Source: JAFAHS01 sp046728175
GTDB lineage: Bacteria > Desulfobacterota > Binatia > Binatales > Binataceae
Assembly: GCA_046728175.1 (NCBI GenBank)
Contig: JBKPEA010000026.1
Coordinates: forward strand, 6,791 to 70,790
Direction: 5' to 3'
DNA: 64,000 nucleotides
Positions 36,553 to 45,449 of the stretch are shown piece by piece; position 1 is the stretch's first letter, and each line of letters begins with the position of its first letter. Under the pieces are notes generated by a model, which did no database searches, was not told the DNA's origin, and was given only the letters and a program-made list of their open reading frames with translations. The translations under genes and the position numbers were made by a program.

Positions 36553-37422
36553 GTGCCGGATTTTGGCAGCAAGACAACCCTGGAGCGCGCTACCCTGCGC
36601 TGGCGCGCGTCGCGCTTCAGGAATGGGCGGGATCTGCTCGCGGTCGAGGAACCGCTGGAGATTCGTCTGGCCGGGCGTCGCTTCACCGTCACAATGAGGA
36701 CCCCGGGCCACGACGAGGAGCTGGTCGCGGGATTTCTTTTCACCGAAGGATTTGTGAGCGCTGCGAACGAGATTGGCGAGATTCGGCGGGTGCGAGGCAG
36801 TGCCGGTAAGCCGGAGGCCAACGTCATCGACGTCATCTTGCACGTGCCGGTCGAGGCCTTGCGTAAACGGCTGCAACGCAACTTCGCGATGACCTCGAGT
36901 TGCGGACTCTGCGGCAAGACCTCCATCGAGGCGATCGAAAGGAGAATCGCTCCGCTTTCCCGCGGCCACGCCTCGCTCCAGGCAACGGTACTGACGAACC
37001 TGAGCGCCAAGATGCGTGCCGAGCAGTCAATTTTTGCCGACACCGGGGGAGTCCACGCCGCGGCCCTCTTCGACCGGTCCGGAGCTCTGCGCATGCTGCG
37101 CGAAGACATAGGGCGCCACAATGCGGTCGACAAGCTGGTCGGGTGGGCGATGGGTCGGAACACGCTGCCGCTCAGCGATGCGCTGGTGATGGTGAGTGGA
37201 CGGTTGAGTTTCGAAATAGTCCAGAAAGTGGCGGCCGCCGGAGCACCGCTGCTGGCCGCGGTCTCGGCACCCTCGTCGCTGGCGGTGGAATTGGCGGACA
37301 AAGTCGGAATCACTCTGCTGGGGTTCCTGCGCGATGGCGCGTTCAACGTATACACGCATCCCGAGCGCGTGACCGGACCCGCATGCGGTGGAACTGGGCT
37401 CGCGAGGGGCCGCGCAAAATAG
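36553..37422 (+). CDS. fdhD: Formate dehydrogenase accessory sulfurtransferase FdhD
   Basis: The protein has 289 aa from GTG. The motif TSSCGLCGKTS with C117 and C120 is the sulfur-transfer loop of FdhD, which moves sulfur from IscS to the Mo/W-bis-MGD cofactor and is required for formate dehydrogenase activity. RTPGHDEELVAGFLFTEG, DIGRHNAVDKLVGWAMG and MVSGRLSFEIVQKVAAAGA are further family motifs. It is divergent from fdhA, which confirms the role of the cluster. The start has no good ribosome site, so the exact N-terminus is uncertain by a few codons. Confidence 0.94.
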   Translation: MPDFGSKTTLERATLRWRASRFRNGRDLLAVEEPLEIRLAGRRFTVTMRTPGHDEELVAGFLFTEGFVSAANEIGEIRRVRGSAGKPEANVIDVILHVPVEALRKRLQRNFAMTSSCGLCGKTSIEAIERRIAPLSRGHASLQATVLTNLSAKMRAEQSIFADTGGVHAAALFDRSGALRMLREDIGRHNAVDKLVGWAMGRNTLPLSDALVMVSGRLSFEIVQKVAAAGAPLLAAVSAPSSLAVELADKVGITLLGFLRDGAFNVYTHPERVTGPACGGTGLARGRAK

Positions 37423-37598
37423 GGGGCTTCCACGCGACAGTCGGCGAGACCTTTTTGAGCCTCGAGGTCAACAACCGGCCCGTGACCGGGTCCTACGCGA
37501 TGCCTTGGGCGCAGTCATAACTGCATCGACTCGACGGTCGGCGTTCCGCATCGCGCGCTTGCGTCACATCAGCTTGTCGCTTAACCCCGAATATTCGC
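37423..37598. other. Gene-free stretch after fdhD
   Basis: No recognised feature. Confidence 0.4.
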
Positions 37599-37811
37599 GT
37601 GAACAAAAGCGGGTTGCATCTCGTGGTAAGCAACCTCCGGGGAGCTCGCGAAGCGACCGGACTTGCGGGCGGCCCCGTCATCAACCCCTCGACCGAGGCC
37701 GCACTCGACGTGATGATCGTGGGCGTGATCGACACCGCGGCGCAACACCTTCGCTTTGCGCCGAGCCAGAACGATTCGCCCTACTTGAGCGGCCCTGAAC
37801 CGGGGCGATAG
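37599..37811 (+). CDS. Possible small protein, unknown
   Basis: GTG-started open frame of 70 codons that ends 11 nt before the radical SAM gene. Most third codon positions are G or C, as in real genes here, but there is no domain, no strong ribosome site, and the opposite strand is also open. It might encode a short leader protein of the radical SAM gene, or be chance. Confidence 0.3.
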   Translation: MNKSGLHLVVSNLRGAREATGLAGGPVINPSTEAALDVMIVGVIDTAAQHLRFAPSQNDSPYLSGPEPGR

Positions 37812-37822
37812 TCTAGGTGGTA

Positions 37823-39592
37823 ATGCCGGAGACCCAGTATCTGTCGCGCAAACGCGCGCTGGATAGGATCGCCCGCGAAAAACTGCTCTACGAGCGGCAT
37901 TCGGGGGGCGAGGTCTCGGTGTGCGTGATCTACCCGAACCTCTATAGGCTGGGGATGGCCAACCTCGGCTACCAAGCGATCTTCCAGATCTTCGATTCAC
38001 ATCCGTCCGTCGATGCAGAGCGTGCGTTCCTGCCGGACCCCGACGAGCGCGCCGCACTGCGCGCGGGGACCGGGCGGCGCCTGCTGTCCTTTGAGCGCGG
38101 ACGCCCGTTGTCGGATTTCGACATTCTTGCGTTCTCGGTCGCCTTCGAGACCGACTACCTTAATATTCTCGGCGTGCTGCGGACGGCGGGGATTCCGCTC
38201 AGACGATCCGAGCGCACGGGCAGGAACTTTCCGCTGATCATTGCGGGCGGCTCCGCGATCTTTCTGAACCCCGAGCCGGTCGCCGAGTTCGTCGATCTGT
38301 TTTTGATTGGCGAAGGCGAGGAGATGGTGCCCGAGTTCCTTGCGCGGTTTCTTGAGATCCGCCGCGATCCGGCTCGGCTGGCGGCGCTGGCCGAGGTCCG
38401 CGGCGCATACTTACCGGATTACTTTCATCCCGAGTACGCCGAAGGTGGGCGGCTTGAAGGAGTTGGCTATTCAGGCCCGGCCAAACCGACCGTGAGCAGG
38501 CGTCTGATCCATGACCTCGATCGCTTCAACACCTCGTCGCTGATTCTCACCGAGGAATCCGTCTTCGGTGATATGTTCCTGGTCGAAGCCAGCCGAGGAT
38601 GCCAGTGGGGCTGCCGGTTTTGTGCGGCGGGGTTCATGTATCGTCCGATACGTTATCGGTCGCCCGACAAGCTTGAAGCAGAGGCGCTGCGCGGACTTGG
38701 AGAGCGAAGCGTTATAGGACTGGTCGGCGCGGAAATGGCCAGCGTGCCCGGCGTTGCGCAGATCGCAGAGCGGGTTGCCGAGGCGGGTGGCCGACTGTCG
38801 CCATCTTCCCTGAAAGCAGACTGCATTTCGCCTCGACTTGCGGCGGCGCTTGGACGCAACGGCGCACGAAGCGTGACGGTGGCACCCGAGGCCGGCAGCG
38901 AGCGGATGCGCAGGGTGATCAACAAGAACCTTAGCGAAGACGAAATCTTACGCGCCGCATCGATGATGGTGGGCGAGGGGGTGGAAAACCTGAAGCTCTA
39001 TTTCATGGTGGGGCTTCCGGAGGAAGGCGCCGACGACGTGCTTGCGATAGCGCTGCTCACCGCGAAGATTCTCGAACGGACGCGGGTGGCTTGCCAGCGG
39101 GTCGGGCATGTGACGGTCTCGTTGAATCCCTTCGTGCCCAAGCCGTGGACGCCATTCCAGTGGGACCCGATGGACGATCCGCGTAGTACCCGCCGGAAGA
39201 TCGGGTTGCTCCGCGCGGAGCTGGGGCGCCTCGGCGCTGACCTGGATGCGGAATCTCCGCGCGAGGCGTACTTTCAGACCCTGGTTTCGCGGGGCGACCG
39301 TCGTGTGGGCGCGATCCTCGAACGCCTCGCAGAAAGGAATTGCGAATCGCCGGGCCAGATCTGGAGCGAACTCAAGCAGATACGCCGCGAGGCCGAGGCG
39401 GGTCGTGGTGCGCTGCCGAATCCTGAATTCTACGTGACGCGTCAATACGCGTATGACGAGGTCCTGCCCTGGGACTTCATCGATCATCACATTCATAAAT
39501 GGTTTCTGCTGTCGGAACGCCGCAAGGCTCATTATGAGCATCAGACCAAACCTTGCGACGTGCACCGATGTACGGTGTGTGGCGCATGTTGA
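37823..39592 (+). CDS. B12-binding-type radical SAM protein (TIGR03960-like)
   Basis: The protein has 589 aa from ATG 37823, with AGGTGG just upstream (a GTG two codons earlier is less likely). The N-terminal domain (VSVCVIYPNLYRLGMANLGY) is the Rossmann-like B12-type domain. The radical SAM cluster is C260-QWG-C264-RF-C267 and APEAGSERMRRVINKNLSE is its SAM/substrate motif. The C-terminal CDVHRCTVCGAC is cysteine-rich and may bind another cluster. The reaction is unknown. In many genomes this protein lies near a DUF2344 partner, which is not seen here. Confidence 0.9.
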   Translation: MPETQYLSRKRALDRIAREKLLYERHSGGEVSVCVIYPNLYRLGMANLGYQAIFQIFDSHPSVDAERAFLPDPDERAALRAGTGRRLLSFERGRPLSDFDILAFSVAFETDYLNILGVLRTAGIPLRRSERTGRNFPLIIAGGSAIFLNPEPVAEFVDLFLIGEGEEMVPEFLARFLEIRRDPARLAALAEVRGAYLPDYFHPEYAEGGRLEGVGYSGPAKPTVSRRLIHDLDRFNTSSLILTEESVFGDMFLVEASRGCQWGCRFCAAGFMYRPIRYRSPDKLEAEALRGLGERSVIGLVGAEMASVPGVAQIAERVAEAGGRLSPSSLKADCISPRLAAALGRNGARSVTVAPEAGSERMRRVINKNLSEDEILRAASMMVGEGVENLKLYFMVGLPEEGADDVLAIALLTAKILERTRVACQRVGHVTVSLNPFVPKPWTPFQWDPMDDPRSTRRKIGLLRAELGRLGADLDAESPREAYFQTLVSRGDRRVGAILERLAERNCESPGQIWSELKQIRREAEAGRGALPNPEFYVTRQYAYDEVLPWDFIDHHIHKWFLLSERRKAHYEHQTKPCDVHRCTVCGAC

Positions 39593-39620
39593 ACGACTGT
39601 GGCGGTGGAAGGGAGAGGCG

Positions 39621-40229
39621 ATGGAAACCAGGCGTGGAACGATCCGAACGCTAGCGGCTGCGATCCTGACGGCGACGCTGCTATACGGGAGCTGCTGGAC
39701 GGTTCGGGCCCAGGTTAACGAGTCCGACGTCCCCGAGACCACGGTGGTGCCCAGCGACGAGAGTCCGCCGCCACGAACACCGCCCAACCAGGCATCGGCT
39801 CCGGCGCGCCACCCAGGAGGATCCGCGACCAATTTCGAAGTCGAGCCCGCGCATGCGCGCGTCAAATTGAACAACGACACTGCCGTGCTCGTCCAGCCCG
39901 ACAAGGCGAGCAAACAAATCGAGCAGGCGCAAAGCGGAAAGTTCATCGACGTTACCGGGTCGACGCGCTATTTTCTGCAAGTGAAACTCAAATCGGGGGA
40001 GGCCGGTTATATCGACCCGGCGGCGGTCGAGTTGGTCAAGCCGACCGATAAGATTTTTACGCTGACCTCCGATTCTGCGGTGCTGGAAAAACCAAACAAG
40101 TGGTCGAAGAAGGTGTCCGAGGTCCACAAGGGACATAACATTCACGTGATAGGCGTCGCGCTCGACTACACGAAGATCAGAATGAAAAGCGGGCTCGAGG
40201 GCTACGTACCGATGAGTGCGCTCGAGTAG
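39621..40229 (+). CDS. Exported protein with two SH3-like repeats
   Basis: The protein has 202 aa from ATG 39621, preceded by GGGAGAGG. A signal peptide (TLAAAILTATLLYGSCWTVRA) is followed by a proline/serine-rich linker. Two similar modules follow: VKLNNDTAVLVQPDKASKQI to GEAGYIDPAAVELV, and FTLTSDSAVLEKPNKWSKKV to GLEGYVPMSALE. This is the bacterial SH3 layout of cell-wall or periplasmic binding proteins. The tandem similarity suggests internal duplication. It may be co-transcribed with the radical SAM gene (28 nt apart). Confidence 0.8.
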   Translation: METRRGTIRTLAAAILTATLLYGSCWTVRAQVNESDVPETTVVPSDESPPPRTPPNQASAPARHPGGSATNFEVEPAHARVKLNNDTAVLVQPDKASKQIEQAQSGKFIDVTGSTRYFLQVKLKSGEAGYIDPAAVELVKPTDKIFTLTSDSAVLEKPNKWSKKVSEVHKGHNIHVIGVALDYTKIRMKSGLEGYVPMSALE

Positions 40230-40235
40230 CATTAA

Positions 40236-40249
40236 GCCGCCGAGGCGGC
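40236..40249. terminator. Short GC-rich hairpin, weak terminator candidate
   Basis: GCCGCC-GA-GGCGGC directly after the SH3-like gene. The loop can only be four bases after opening one pair and no T-tract follows, so it is a weak candidate. Confidence 0.25.
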
Positions 40250-40413
40250 AGATCTTCCGGTTCAGGGTTTACGAAATCCAATCCCGCCAAGGTACCTCCA
40301 CCCCGCAGCATCACCTACCCTGAAAGAACGCGCTCGACGCCTCCGAAACTCATGGCTATAACACACTGGCGCGCCACCGGGACTGAATCGGGCGTTGCCG
40401 GGGGAATCTAGCG

Positions 40414-41679
40414 ATGACCGCTCGCGAACGGCAGGGATGGATCCTCGTGGCGAGTTTGTTCGTCACCTTGTTCCTGGTATTTGGCTCCGGCTACAACACC
40501 ACGAGCCTGTTTTTTCCTCGGCTGCTGAAACACTTCGGATGGAGCCATACACGCACTGCCTCGCTGACCAGCGCGCTTGCGCTCTCGGCGGGACTTAGTG
40601 GGCCGCTAATCGGCATTCTTCTGGACCGGCTGGAAGCGCGGATCGTAATGATCGTCGGCATCGTCATGACCGGAGCCGCCTTTCTGATCGCCAGCCGCGC
40701 CGAGTCCTTCCCGATAATGATGGCCGCCTATCTCCTCCTGGGAATCGGAATTGCCGCCGCAACGCTGCTGCCCGCGGCACTTATCGTCGCCAATTGGTTT
40801 GGCGCGCGCCGCGGCATTGCCATGGGTCTTACCTTTGCCGGGACGTCGCTGGGTGGCGCGGTCATGACGCAGGTGGGTAATTTCGCGATCCTCGATCTGG
40901 GCGGATGGCGAGCAGCGTACGTAACCTTGGCGGCGCCCATGCTGCTAATCGCTCTTCCGCTGGTTCTCTTACAGGTGCGGAGTCGTCCACCTGAGGCCAC
41001 CAAGGAAGACTTCCAGGCGTCGAGCGACGCGCTGCCCGGGCTGGAACTGGGTCAGGCGTTACGTGCGCGGTCATTCTGGATGGTTTCGGCCGCGCAGTTT
41101 TTGTTTGCCTGTTCAGCGGCGGGTGCAGGGCTGCATCTGATCCACCACCTGATTAACCTGGGCTACTCGCAGACTGCGGCGGCCAGAGCGATGGGCGTGG
41201 TCTTCGTGTGCGCTTCGCTCGGCAAACTTGGCATGGGGTTGTTTTCGGACCGGGTGAGCGCGCGCGTCGCATTGACCGTCAATTTCATCGGTGCCGCCTT
41301 CGGAATCGCCCTGGTCTTTGGCGCCGCCAATCGGGTTATGCTGGCTCTGTTCGTCCTGGTCTTTGGACTCACTCTAGGTGCACCGCTGGTGCTGATTCCG
41401 CTTTTGCAGGCCGATTCGATGGGTCTCAAACGATTTGGATCGATAGGCGGAATATCCGGCATCTTCAATACGCTGGGCGCGGCGGCGGGTCCATTCGGGG
41501 CCGGGGTCATCTTCGATCTGCTCGGGGGGTACTACGCTGCCTTTGGCACGTTCATCGTGATGAATATTCTCGGCGCTATCGCGACCCTGGCCTGTCTGAA
41601 TCTGGCCACCGAAGAGGCCCGGCTGGCGCGTCGGATGCGCACCTCGCAGGAAGTTCTGGCGGGTTCTCAAGCATCGTAG
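40414..41679 (+). CDS. Major facilitator superfamily transporter
   Basis: The protein has 421 aa with 12 predicted membrane spans in two halves. The first half contains GPLIGILLDRLEARIVMIVG, the cytoplasmic loop 2-3 motif, and its counterpart is GKLGMGLFSDRVSARVALTV. It resembles the oxalate/formate antiporter and monocarboxylate group, which would suit organic-acid transport, but the substrate is not determinable. The NicO gene starts 8 nt after its stop, so the two genes are probably one transcript. Confidence 0.88.
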   Translation: MTARERQGWILVASLFVTLFLVFGSGYNTTSLFFPRLLKHFGWSHTRTASLTSALALSAGLSGPLIGILLDRLEARIVMIVGIVMTGAAFLIASRAESFPIMMAAYLLLGIGIAAATLLPAALIVANWFGARRGIAMGLTFAGTSLGGAVMTQVGNFAILDLGGWRAAYVTLAAPMLLIALPLVLLQVRSRPPEATKEDFQASSDALPGLELGQALRARSFWMVSAAQFLFACSAAGAGLHLIHHLINLGYSQTAAARAMGVVFVCASLGKLGMGLFSDRVSARVALTVNFIGAAFGIALVFGAANRVMLALFVLVFGLTLGAPLVLIPLLQADSMGLKRFGSIGGISGIFNTLGAAAGPFGAGVIFDLLGGYYAAFGTFIVMNILGAIATLACLNLATEEARLARRMRTSQEVLAGSQAS

Positions 41680-41687
41680 ACGGTCGC

Positions 41688-42419
41688 GTGATTTTTACCG
41701 GAGTAGCACCCGCGTTGGCGGCTGCCGCGCTGCTCGGGTTTCGGCACGGCGTGGACTACGATCACGTTGCGGCGATTGCAGATCTGGCGGGAGCGGCCAA
41801 GCGTCCCGCCCAGGCAGTCGGGCTCGCGGTGCTCTATGGATTGGGACACTCGACCATCGTCACCGTGCTGGGCGCAGTTTCGGTTTGGTTTGGAAGGGTG
41901 CTGCCCAAGGGATCGGACCAAATTCTCGAGGGTGCGGTGGGGTGCACGCTGATCGTGCTGGGCGCCTATGTCCTGAGCGCGATTTTCCGCGGCGCGCCGG
42001 AGGCTCGCCCAGCGACGCGCTTCGAATTGATCCGAAGTGCAGGAAGGTGGACCAAGTCGTTGATCGCGACAACGCCGTCCTCCCGGCCAGCGCCGATGAA
42101 TCAACCACCGGGTCCGCGAACTGCCTACAGCGTCGGCATCATCCACGGCATCGGCGCCGAAACCCCGACCCAACTCGGCTTGTTCGTCTTGTCCGCCGGT
42201 GTTGGAGGTTGGGCGAGCGGTTTGCTGTGCGTGCTCACTTTCGCGGCGGGGTTGCTTGCGATGAACACCCTGATGGCGGTGGCATCGGCCGGCATGTTCC
42301 ACCTCTCGAACTTTCGTGACTGGATTTATCGCGGCGTGATGATCTTGACCGCGACCTACAGCATCGTGGTCGGCACGCTCTTCGTCCTCAGCAGCATCGG
42401 CGTCCCGATTCCGATCTGA
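41688..42419 (+). CDS. Nickel/cobalt transporter, NicO/UreH-like family
   Basis: The protein has 243 aa if it starts at GTG 41688, just after the MFS gene; the open frame is longer upstream but overlaps the MFS gene. The motif HGVDYDH in LLGFRHGVDYDHVAAIADLA is the H-x(4)-DH metal-binding signature of NiCoT/NicO proteins. Five to six membrane spans follow, with a long cytoplasmic loop (residues of about 95-145). GIIHGIGAETPTQLGLFVL is the second family motif. It moves Ni2+ or Co2+; uptake or efflux cannot be decided. Confidence 0.85.
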   Translation: MIFTGVAPALAAAALLGFRHGVDYDHVAAIADLAGAAKRPAQAVGLAVLYGLGHSTIVTVLGAVSVWFGRVLPKGSDQILEGAVGCTLIVLGAYVLSAIFRGAPEARPATRFELIRSAGRWTKSLIATTPSSRPAPMNQPPGPRTAYSVGIIHGIGAETPTQLGLFVLSAGVGGWASGLLCVLTFAAGLLAMNTLMAVASAGMFHLSNFRDWIYRGVMILTATYSIVVGTLFVLSSIGVPIPI

Positions 42420-42483
42420 GAGCATTTCCTGAGCCGCGAGAGCGCAGTGCTTCGAGCGGGACTCGCAGCAGCGCGATCCCTCC

Positions 42484-42555
42484 AGAGAAAGTTTCACACC
42501 AGAGAAGGGCGGGCGCCGCTTCTTTGAGATGAAAGCACGCTGGTGCCGATTCTGC
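42484..42555. repeat. Imperfect direct repeat, copy A
   Basis: AAAGTTTCACACCAGAGAA to TGCCGATTCTGCC matches copy B (43145-43217) at roughly 70% of positions in the same orientation. The copies flank the kinase pseudogene. Confidence 0.6.
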
Positions 42556-42590
42556 CTTTTGTTCCAGTCGAGGAAAATTGGCCTTACCAA

Positions 42591-43099
42591 TTAGGTGTCG
42601 AGCGACTGCAAGAATCCTGCAATTTCGCGCCCGGACTTGAGATGGATCACAGGCACCTCGGTTCCATGCGTCGATCGTGCGACTTCGATCAGGGTACGAT
42701 TCACCAGGTCGAACCTCCAGATGAACGCCAGCACCGCGGGCAGGTCTCGGAGTTTGTGCGGCTCGCGTACCGAAAGGCGCGCCTGCAGGCCCGCCAGGCA
42801 CAGAGGATTCTCGGCAACTCAAGCCAAATGATGGAGCTCCGCGCGCGGCAGGCGAATATCAAAACTGACTTGCGCAAAATTGCCGTCGCTTATTCAGGCC
42901 TCTTTCGCGTGTGCCTCATCCAGCAAAGAGCGAAAGGCTGAGAGGTCGCCCTGAGAACATAACCGGCTGGACATCTCATCGAGGCAATCACCGGCAAGCC
43001 GGTTCTTTCGCCAATTTGCTGGGCCAGCGAGGTTTTGCCGCTTCCAGCACACCCGAGAACTACAATGCGCCGGGGCGACCCACGAGCGATTAGGATTGA
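42591..43099 (-). pseudogene. P-loop nucleotide kinase-like (adenylate kinase/topology modulation type), degenerate
   Basis: In one frame the minus strand reads RRIVVLGCAGSGKTSLAQQI, a Walker A. In the next frame it gives LDEMSSRLCSQGDLSAFRSL and then EA-stop-ISDGNFAQVSFDIRLP, where the stop TGA replaces the family's conserved tryptophan of the W-I-x-D-G-N motif. A third frame gives ELIIWLELPRILCAWRACRR and a fourth gives EPHKLRDLPAVLAFIWRFDL to LQSLDT at stop 42591. At least three frameshifts plus one nonsense change mean true decay rather than error. Intact relatives are small P-loop kinases of about 170-180 aa. Confidence 0.85.
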
Positions 43100-43144
43100 G
43101 CCGTTTTTCAATTTCCGCGTGCACGGCCCTCGGGCGAGCACCGG

Positions 43145-43217
43145 GGAAAAAGTTTCACATCAGAAAAAGCCCGTGCCACTTTTTGATAAGAGAGTTACGT
43201 CCGTGTCGATTCTTGCC
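43145..43217. repeat. Imperfect direct repeat, copy B
   Basis: AAAGTTTCACATCAGAAAA to TGTCGATTCTTGCC, same orientation as copy A. See copy A. Confidence 0.6.
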
Positions 43218-43251
43218 GATCGTTCTTGCAGCTGAGAAACTCGTGCGGAGA

Positions 43252-43869
43252 CTAAGCGGCGTCGGAAATTCCAATTAGGGTGCGGACTTTCGCCGCGATA
43301 TCGGGCGCCATGATCACGTCGGTGATTATTGCGGCCGCGTCTGAGCCGGCGGCAAGTACTTCCGGTATGGTTGCTTCAGTGATTCCGCCGATGGCGACGA
43401 TCGGGATCTTTACCGCGGCGCGCACCGCACGGAGTTTCTCGAGTCCCTGAGCTACCTTGATGTTCTTCAATCCGCCTTGGTACATCGGGCCGAAACCGAT
43501 GTAGTCCGCGCCGCCGGCTTCGGCGGCACGCGCCATGTCGACGCTGGCGGTCGAGATTCCGATGACCTTGTTAGAGCCCACCACGCGTCTGCCGGCATCC
43601 AGCGGGATGTCTCGCTGCCCGAGGTGTACACCATCGGCATCAGCTAACATCGCAATGTCAGCGCGATCATTAACGATAAAGAGAGTGCCACGCTCGCGGC
43701 ACATGCGTCCGATGCGGTCGGCGGCGGCCAGAAAGTCGCGGCCGGATGCTTCTTTGAGGCGCAGTTGCAGGATCCGCACGCCTGCCTGGAGGAGAACGCG
43801 TGCGAGCTCGACGGGCTCATGTCCCGCCGCTGGATCGACGATTCCGTAGAAGCGGGAGGGCAGTTTCAT
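43252..43869 (-). CDS. thiE: Thiamine phosphate synthase
   Basis: The protein has 205 aa, the normal length. TIM-barrel motifs of ThiE are in order: FYGIVDP at the start, ILQLRLKEASGRDFLAAADR with the diphosphate-contact region, LFIVNDRADIAMLADADGVH, LGQRDIPLDAGRRVVG, IGISTAS, GADYIGFGPMYQGGLKN and PIVAIGGIT. It joins HMP-diphosphate with thiazole phosphate to thiamine phosphate. It lies 4 nt after the NtrC-type regulator gene in the same direction and may be transcribed with it, though no functional link is obvious. Confidence 0.93.
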   Translation of the reverse strand: MKLPSRFYGIVDPAAGHEPVELARVLLQAGVRILQLRLKEASGRDFLAAADRIGRMCRERGTLFIVNDRADIAMLADADGVHLGQRDIPLDAGRRVVGSNKVIGISTASVDMARAAEAGGADYIGFGPMYQGGLKNIKVAQGLEKLRAVRAAVKIPIVAIGGITEATIPEVLAAGSDAAAIITDVIMAPDIAAKVRTLIGISDAA

Positions 43870-43873
43870 GCCG

Positions 43874-45388
43874 CTAGCCGGGATACTTGGTAAGAACGAT
43901 CTTGTGATCGGTAATCTTCTTGCGCAGCGTGTTGCGATTCAGCCCGAGCATACGGGCAGCTTTGACCTGGTTGCCGCCGGTGCGTTTGAGTGCCAGCTCG
44001 ATGAGCGGTCTCTCGATTTCGGCCACCAGCTTTTCATACAGATCCCGCGGCTCTTCGCCGTCGGGTGAGTCGAGCCATTGTCCGATCCGGCCGGCGATCA
44101 ATTCGGCGAGCGCGACACTATCGCCGCTGGTGGCGAGTGACTCGGCACTCGCCTGCGGCGTGGGACCACTGGGGGACAGCTCGATATCCTCGGCGCGAAT
44201 GGTATTTCCGGGTGCGAGCAGCGCGGCGCGCAACACCGCATTTTCCAGTTCGCGTACATTGCCGGGCCAATCGTGCGCAGCGAGTTTGGCGCGCGCTTCG
44301 GTGCCCATCGCGGTCACCCGCGCACCCATCTCGCGCACCGCTTTGCCGACGAAGTAGTCGGTCAGCTCGGAGATGTCTTCGCGGCGGTCGCGCAGCGGCG
44401 GAAGATGAATCGGGATGACATGGAGGCGGAAGTAGAGATCCTCGCGAAAGCGCCGCGCGGCGACCAGTTTCTGCAGATCCTGGTTGGTGGCCGCGATCAC
44501 CCGCGCCTTGACCCGCAGCGATTCGACGCTGCCAACCCGGGAGAACTCGCGCTCCTGGAGCACGCGCAGAAGTTTGGGTTGAAGCTCGAGCGGAAGGTCG
44601 CCGATTTCATCGAGGAAGATGGTCCCCGCGTCGGCCATTTCGAACTTGCCCGCTCTTCGCTCGTTCGCACCCGTGAACGAGCCCCGCTCATGGCCGAACA
44701 ACTCGCTTTCCAGCAAGCCCTGCGGAATCGCCGAGCAGTTCACTGCCACGAACGGTGCGCGCCACCGCCCCGACTTGAAGTGAATCGCGCGGGCGACGAG
44801 GTCCTTGCCGGTGCCGCTCTCGCCGAGCAGCAGCACGGTCGCATCGTTGGTGACGACGCGCCCTATCAGCTTATACACTTCCTGCATTGCAGGGCTGCGC
44901 CCGATTATCTCCCCGCCCACCAGTTGGCGATTGACCTCGTTCTTGAGCCGATCGAGGTCGGCCGCCTGCTCCGCGACTTCCACAGCGCGTCCAACCGTGG
45001 CGGCTACCAAGTCGAGATTGACAAAAGGTTTGGTCAGATAGTCATGGGCGCCCCGCTTCATCGCCTCCACCGCGTTGTTCATCGTGCTGGCGGCGGTGAT
45101 TATGAAAATGAGGGTGCGGATATTTTCGCCGCGCGCGGCGGTTAGAACTTCCAGTCCGCCGGGACCGGGCATGATGATATCCACCAGCGCGACATCGAAG
45201 CGTCCGGAGCGCAGCAGCTCGAGCGCGTTGGCGCTATCCGACGCCTCCTCGACCGCATATTGTTCGGCTTCCAGCCGATGCCGCAGAACGAGGCGAATCG
45301 CCGGGTCATCGTCGGCGATGAGGACTCGCGCCCGTGGAGGGGTCTCGATTCCGGGGTTGTCGGGGAGATTGGGCTCTGCGGATGACAT
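43874..45388 (-). CDS. Sigma-54-dependent response regulator (NtrC type)
   Basis: The protein has 504 aa if it starts at ATG 45388; a GTG at 45433 would add 15 residues. Neither has a good ribosome site. The receiver domain has the acidic pair in LIADDDPAIR and the phospho-acceptor aspartate in VALVDIIMPGPGG. The AAA+ domain has Walker A GESGTGKD, the sigma-54 contact loop GSFTGA (serine in place of the usual alanine) and Walker B IFLDEIGDLPL. The C-terminus is a Fis-type helix-turn-helix (NQVKAARMLGLNRNTLRKKI). It activates sigma-54 promoters when phosphorylated, probably by the kinase encoded just upstream, and may control nitrogen metabolism. Confidence 0.94.
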   Translation of the reverse strand: MSSAEPNLPDNPGIETPPRARVLIADDDPAIRLVLRHRLEAEQYAVEEASDSANALELLRSGRFDVALVDIIMPGPGGLEVLTAARGENIRTLIFIITAASTMNNAVEAMKRGAHDYLTKPFVNLDLVAATVGRAVEVAEQAADLDRLKNEVNRQLVGGEIIGRSPAMQEVYKLIGRVVTNDATVLLLGESGTGKDLVARAIHFKSGRWRAPFVAVNCSAIPQGLLESELFGHERGSFTGANERRAGKFEMADAGTIFLDEIGDLPLELQPKLLRVLQEREFSRVGSVESLRVKARVIAATNQDLQKLVAARRFREDLYFRLHVIPIHLPPLRDRREDISELTDYFVGKAVREMGARVTAMGTEARAKLAAHDWPGNVRELENAVLRAALLAPGNTIRAEDIELSPSGPTPQASAESLATSGDSVALAELIAGRIGQWLDSPDGEEPRDLYEKLVAEIERPLIELALKRTGGNQVKAARMLGLNRNTLRKKITDHKIVLTKYPG

Positions 45389-45449
45389 TGCTAGATCTGG
45401 TGTCGGCTCATCGTAACAGTAATAGTCACCCACCAGCGAGTCATCGCGA

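Noticed and set aside
41208..41687. N-terminal extension of the NicO gene over the MFS gene
   Set aside because: The extra 160 codons have no homology pattern and overlap the MFS transporter in another frame; the GTG at 41688 begins the family-like sequence.
42543..42941. Plus-strand open frame of 132 codons
   Set aside because: It is antisense to the kinase pseudogene, whose protein motifs are unmistakable on the other strand.
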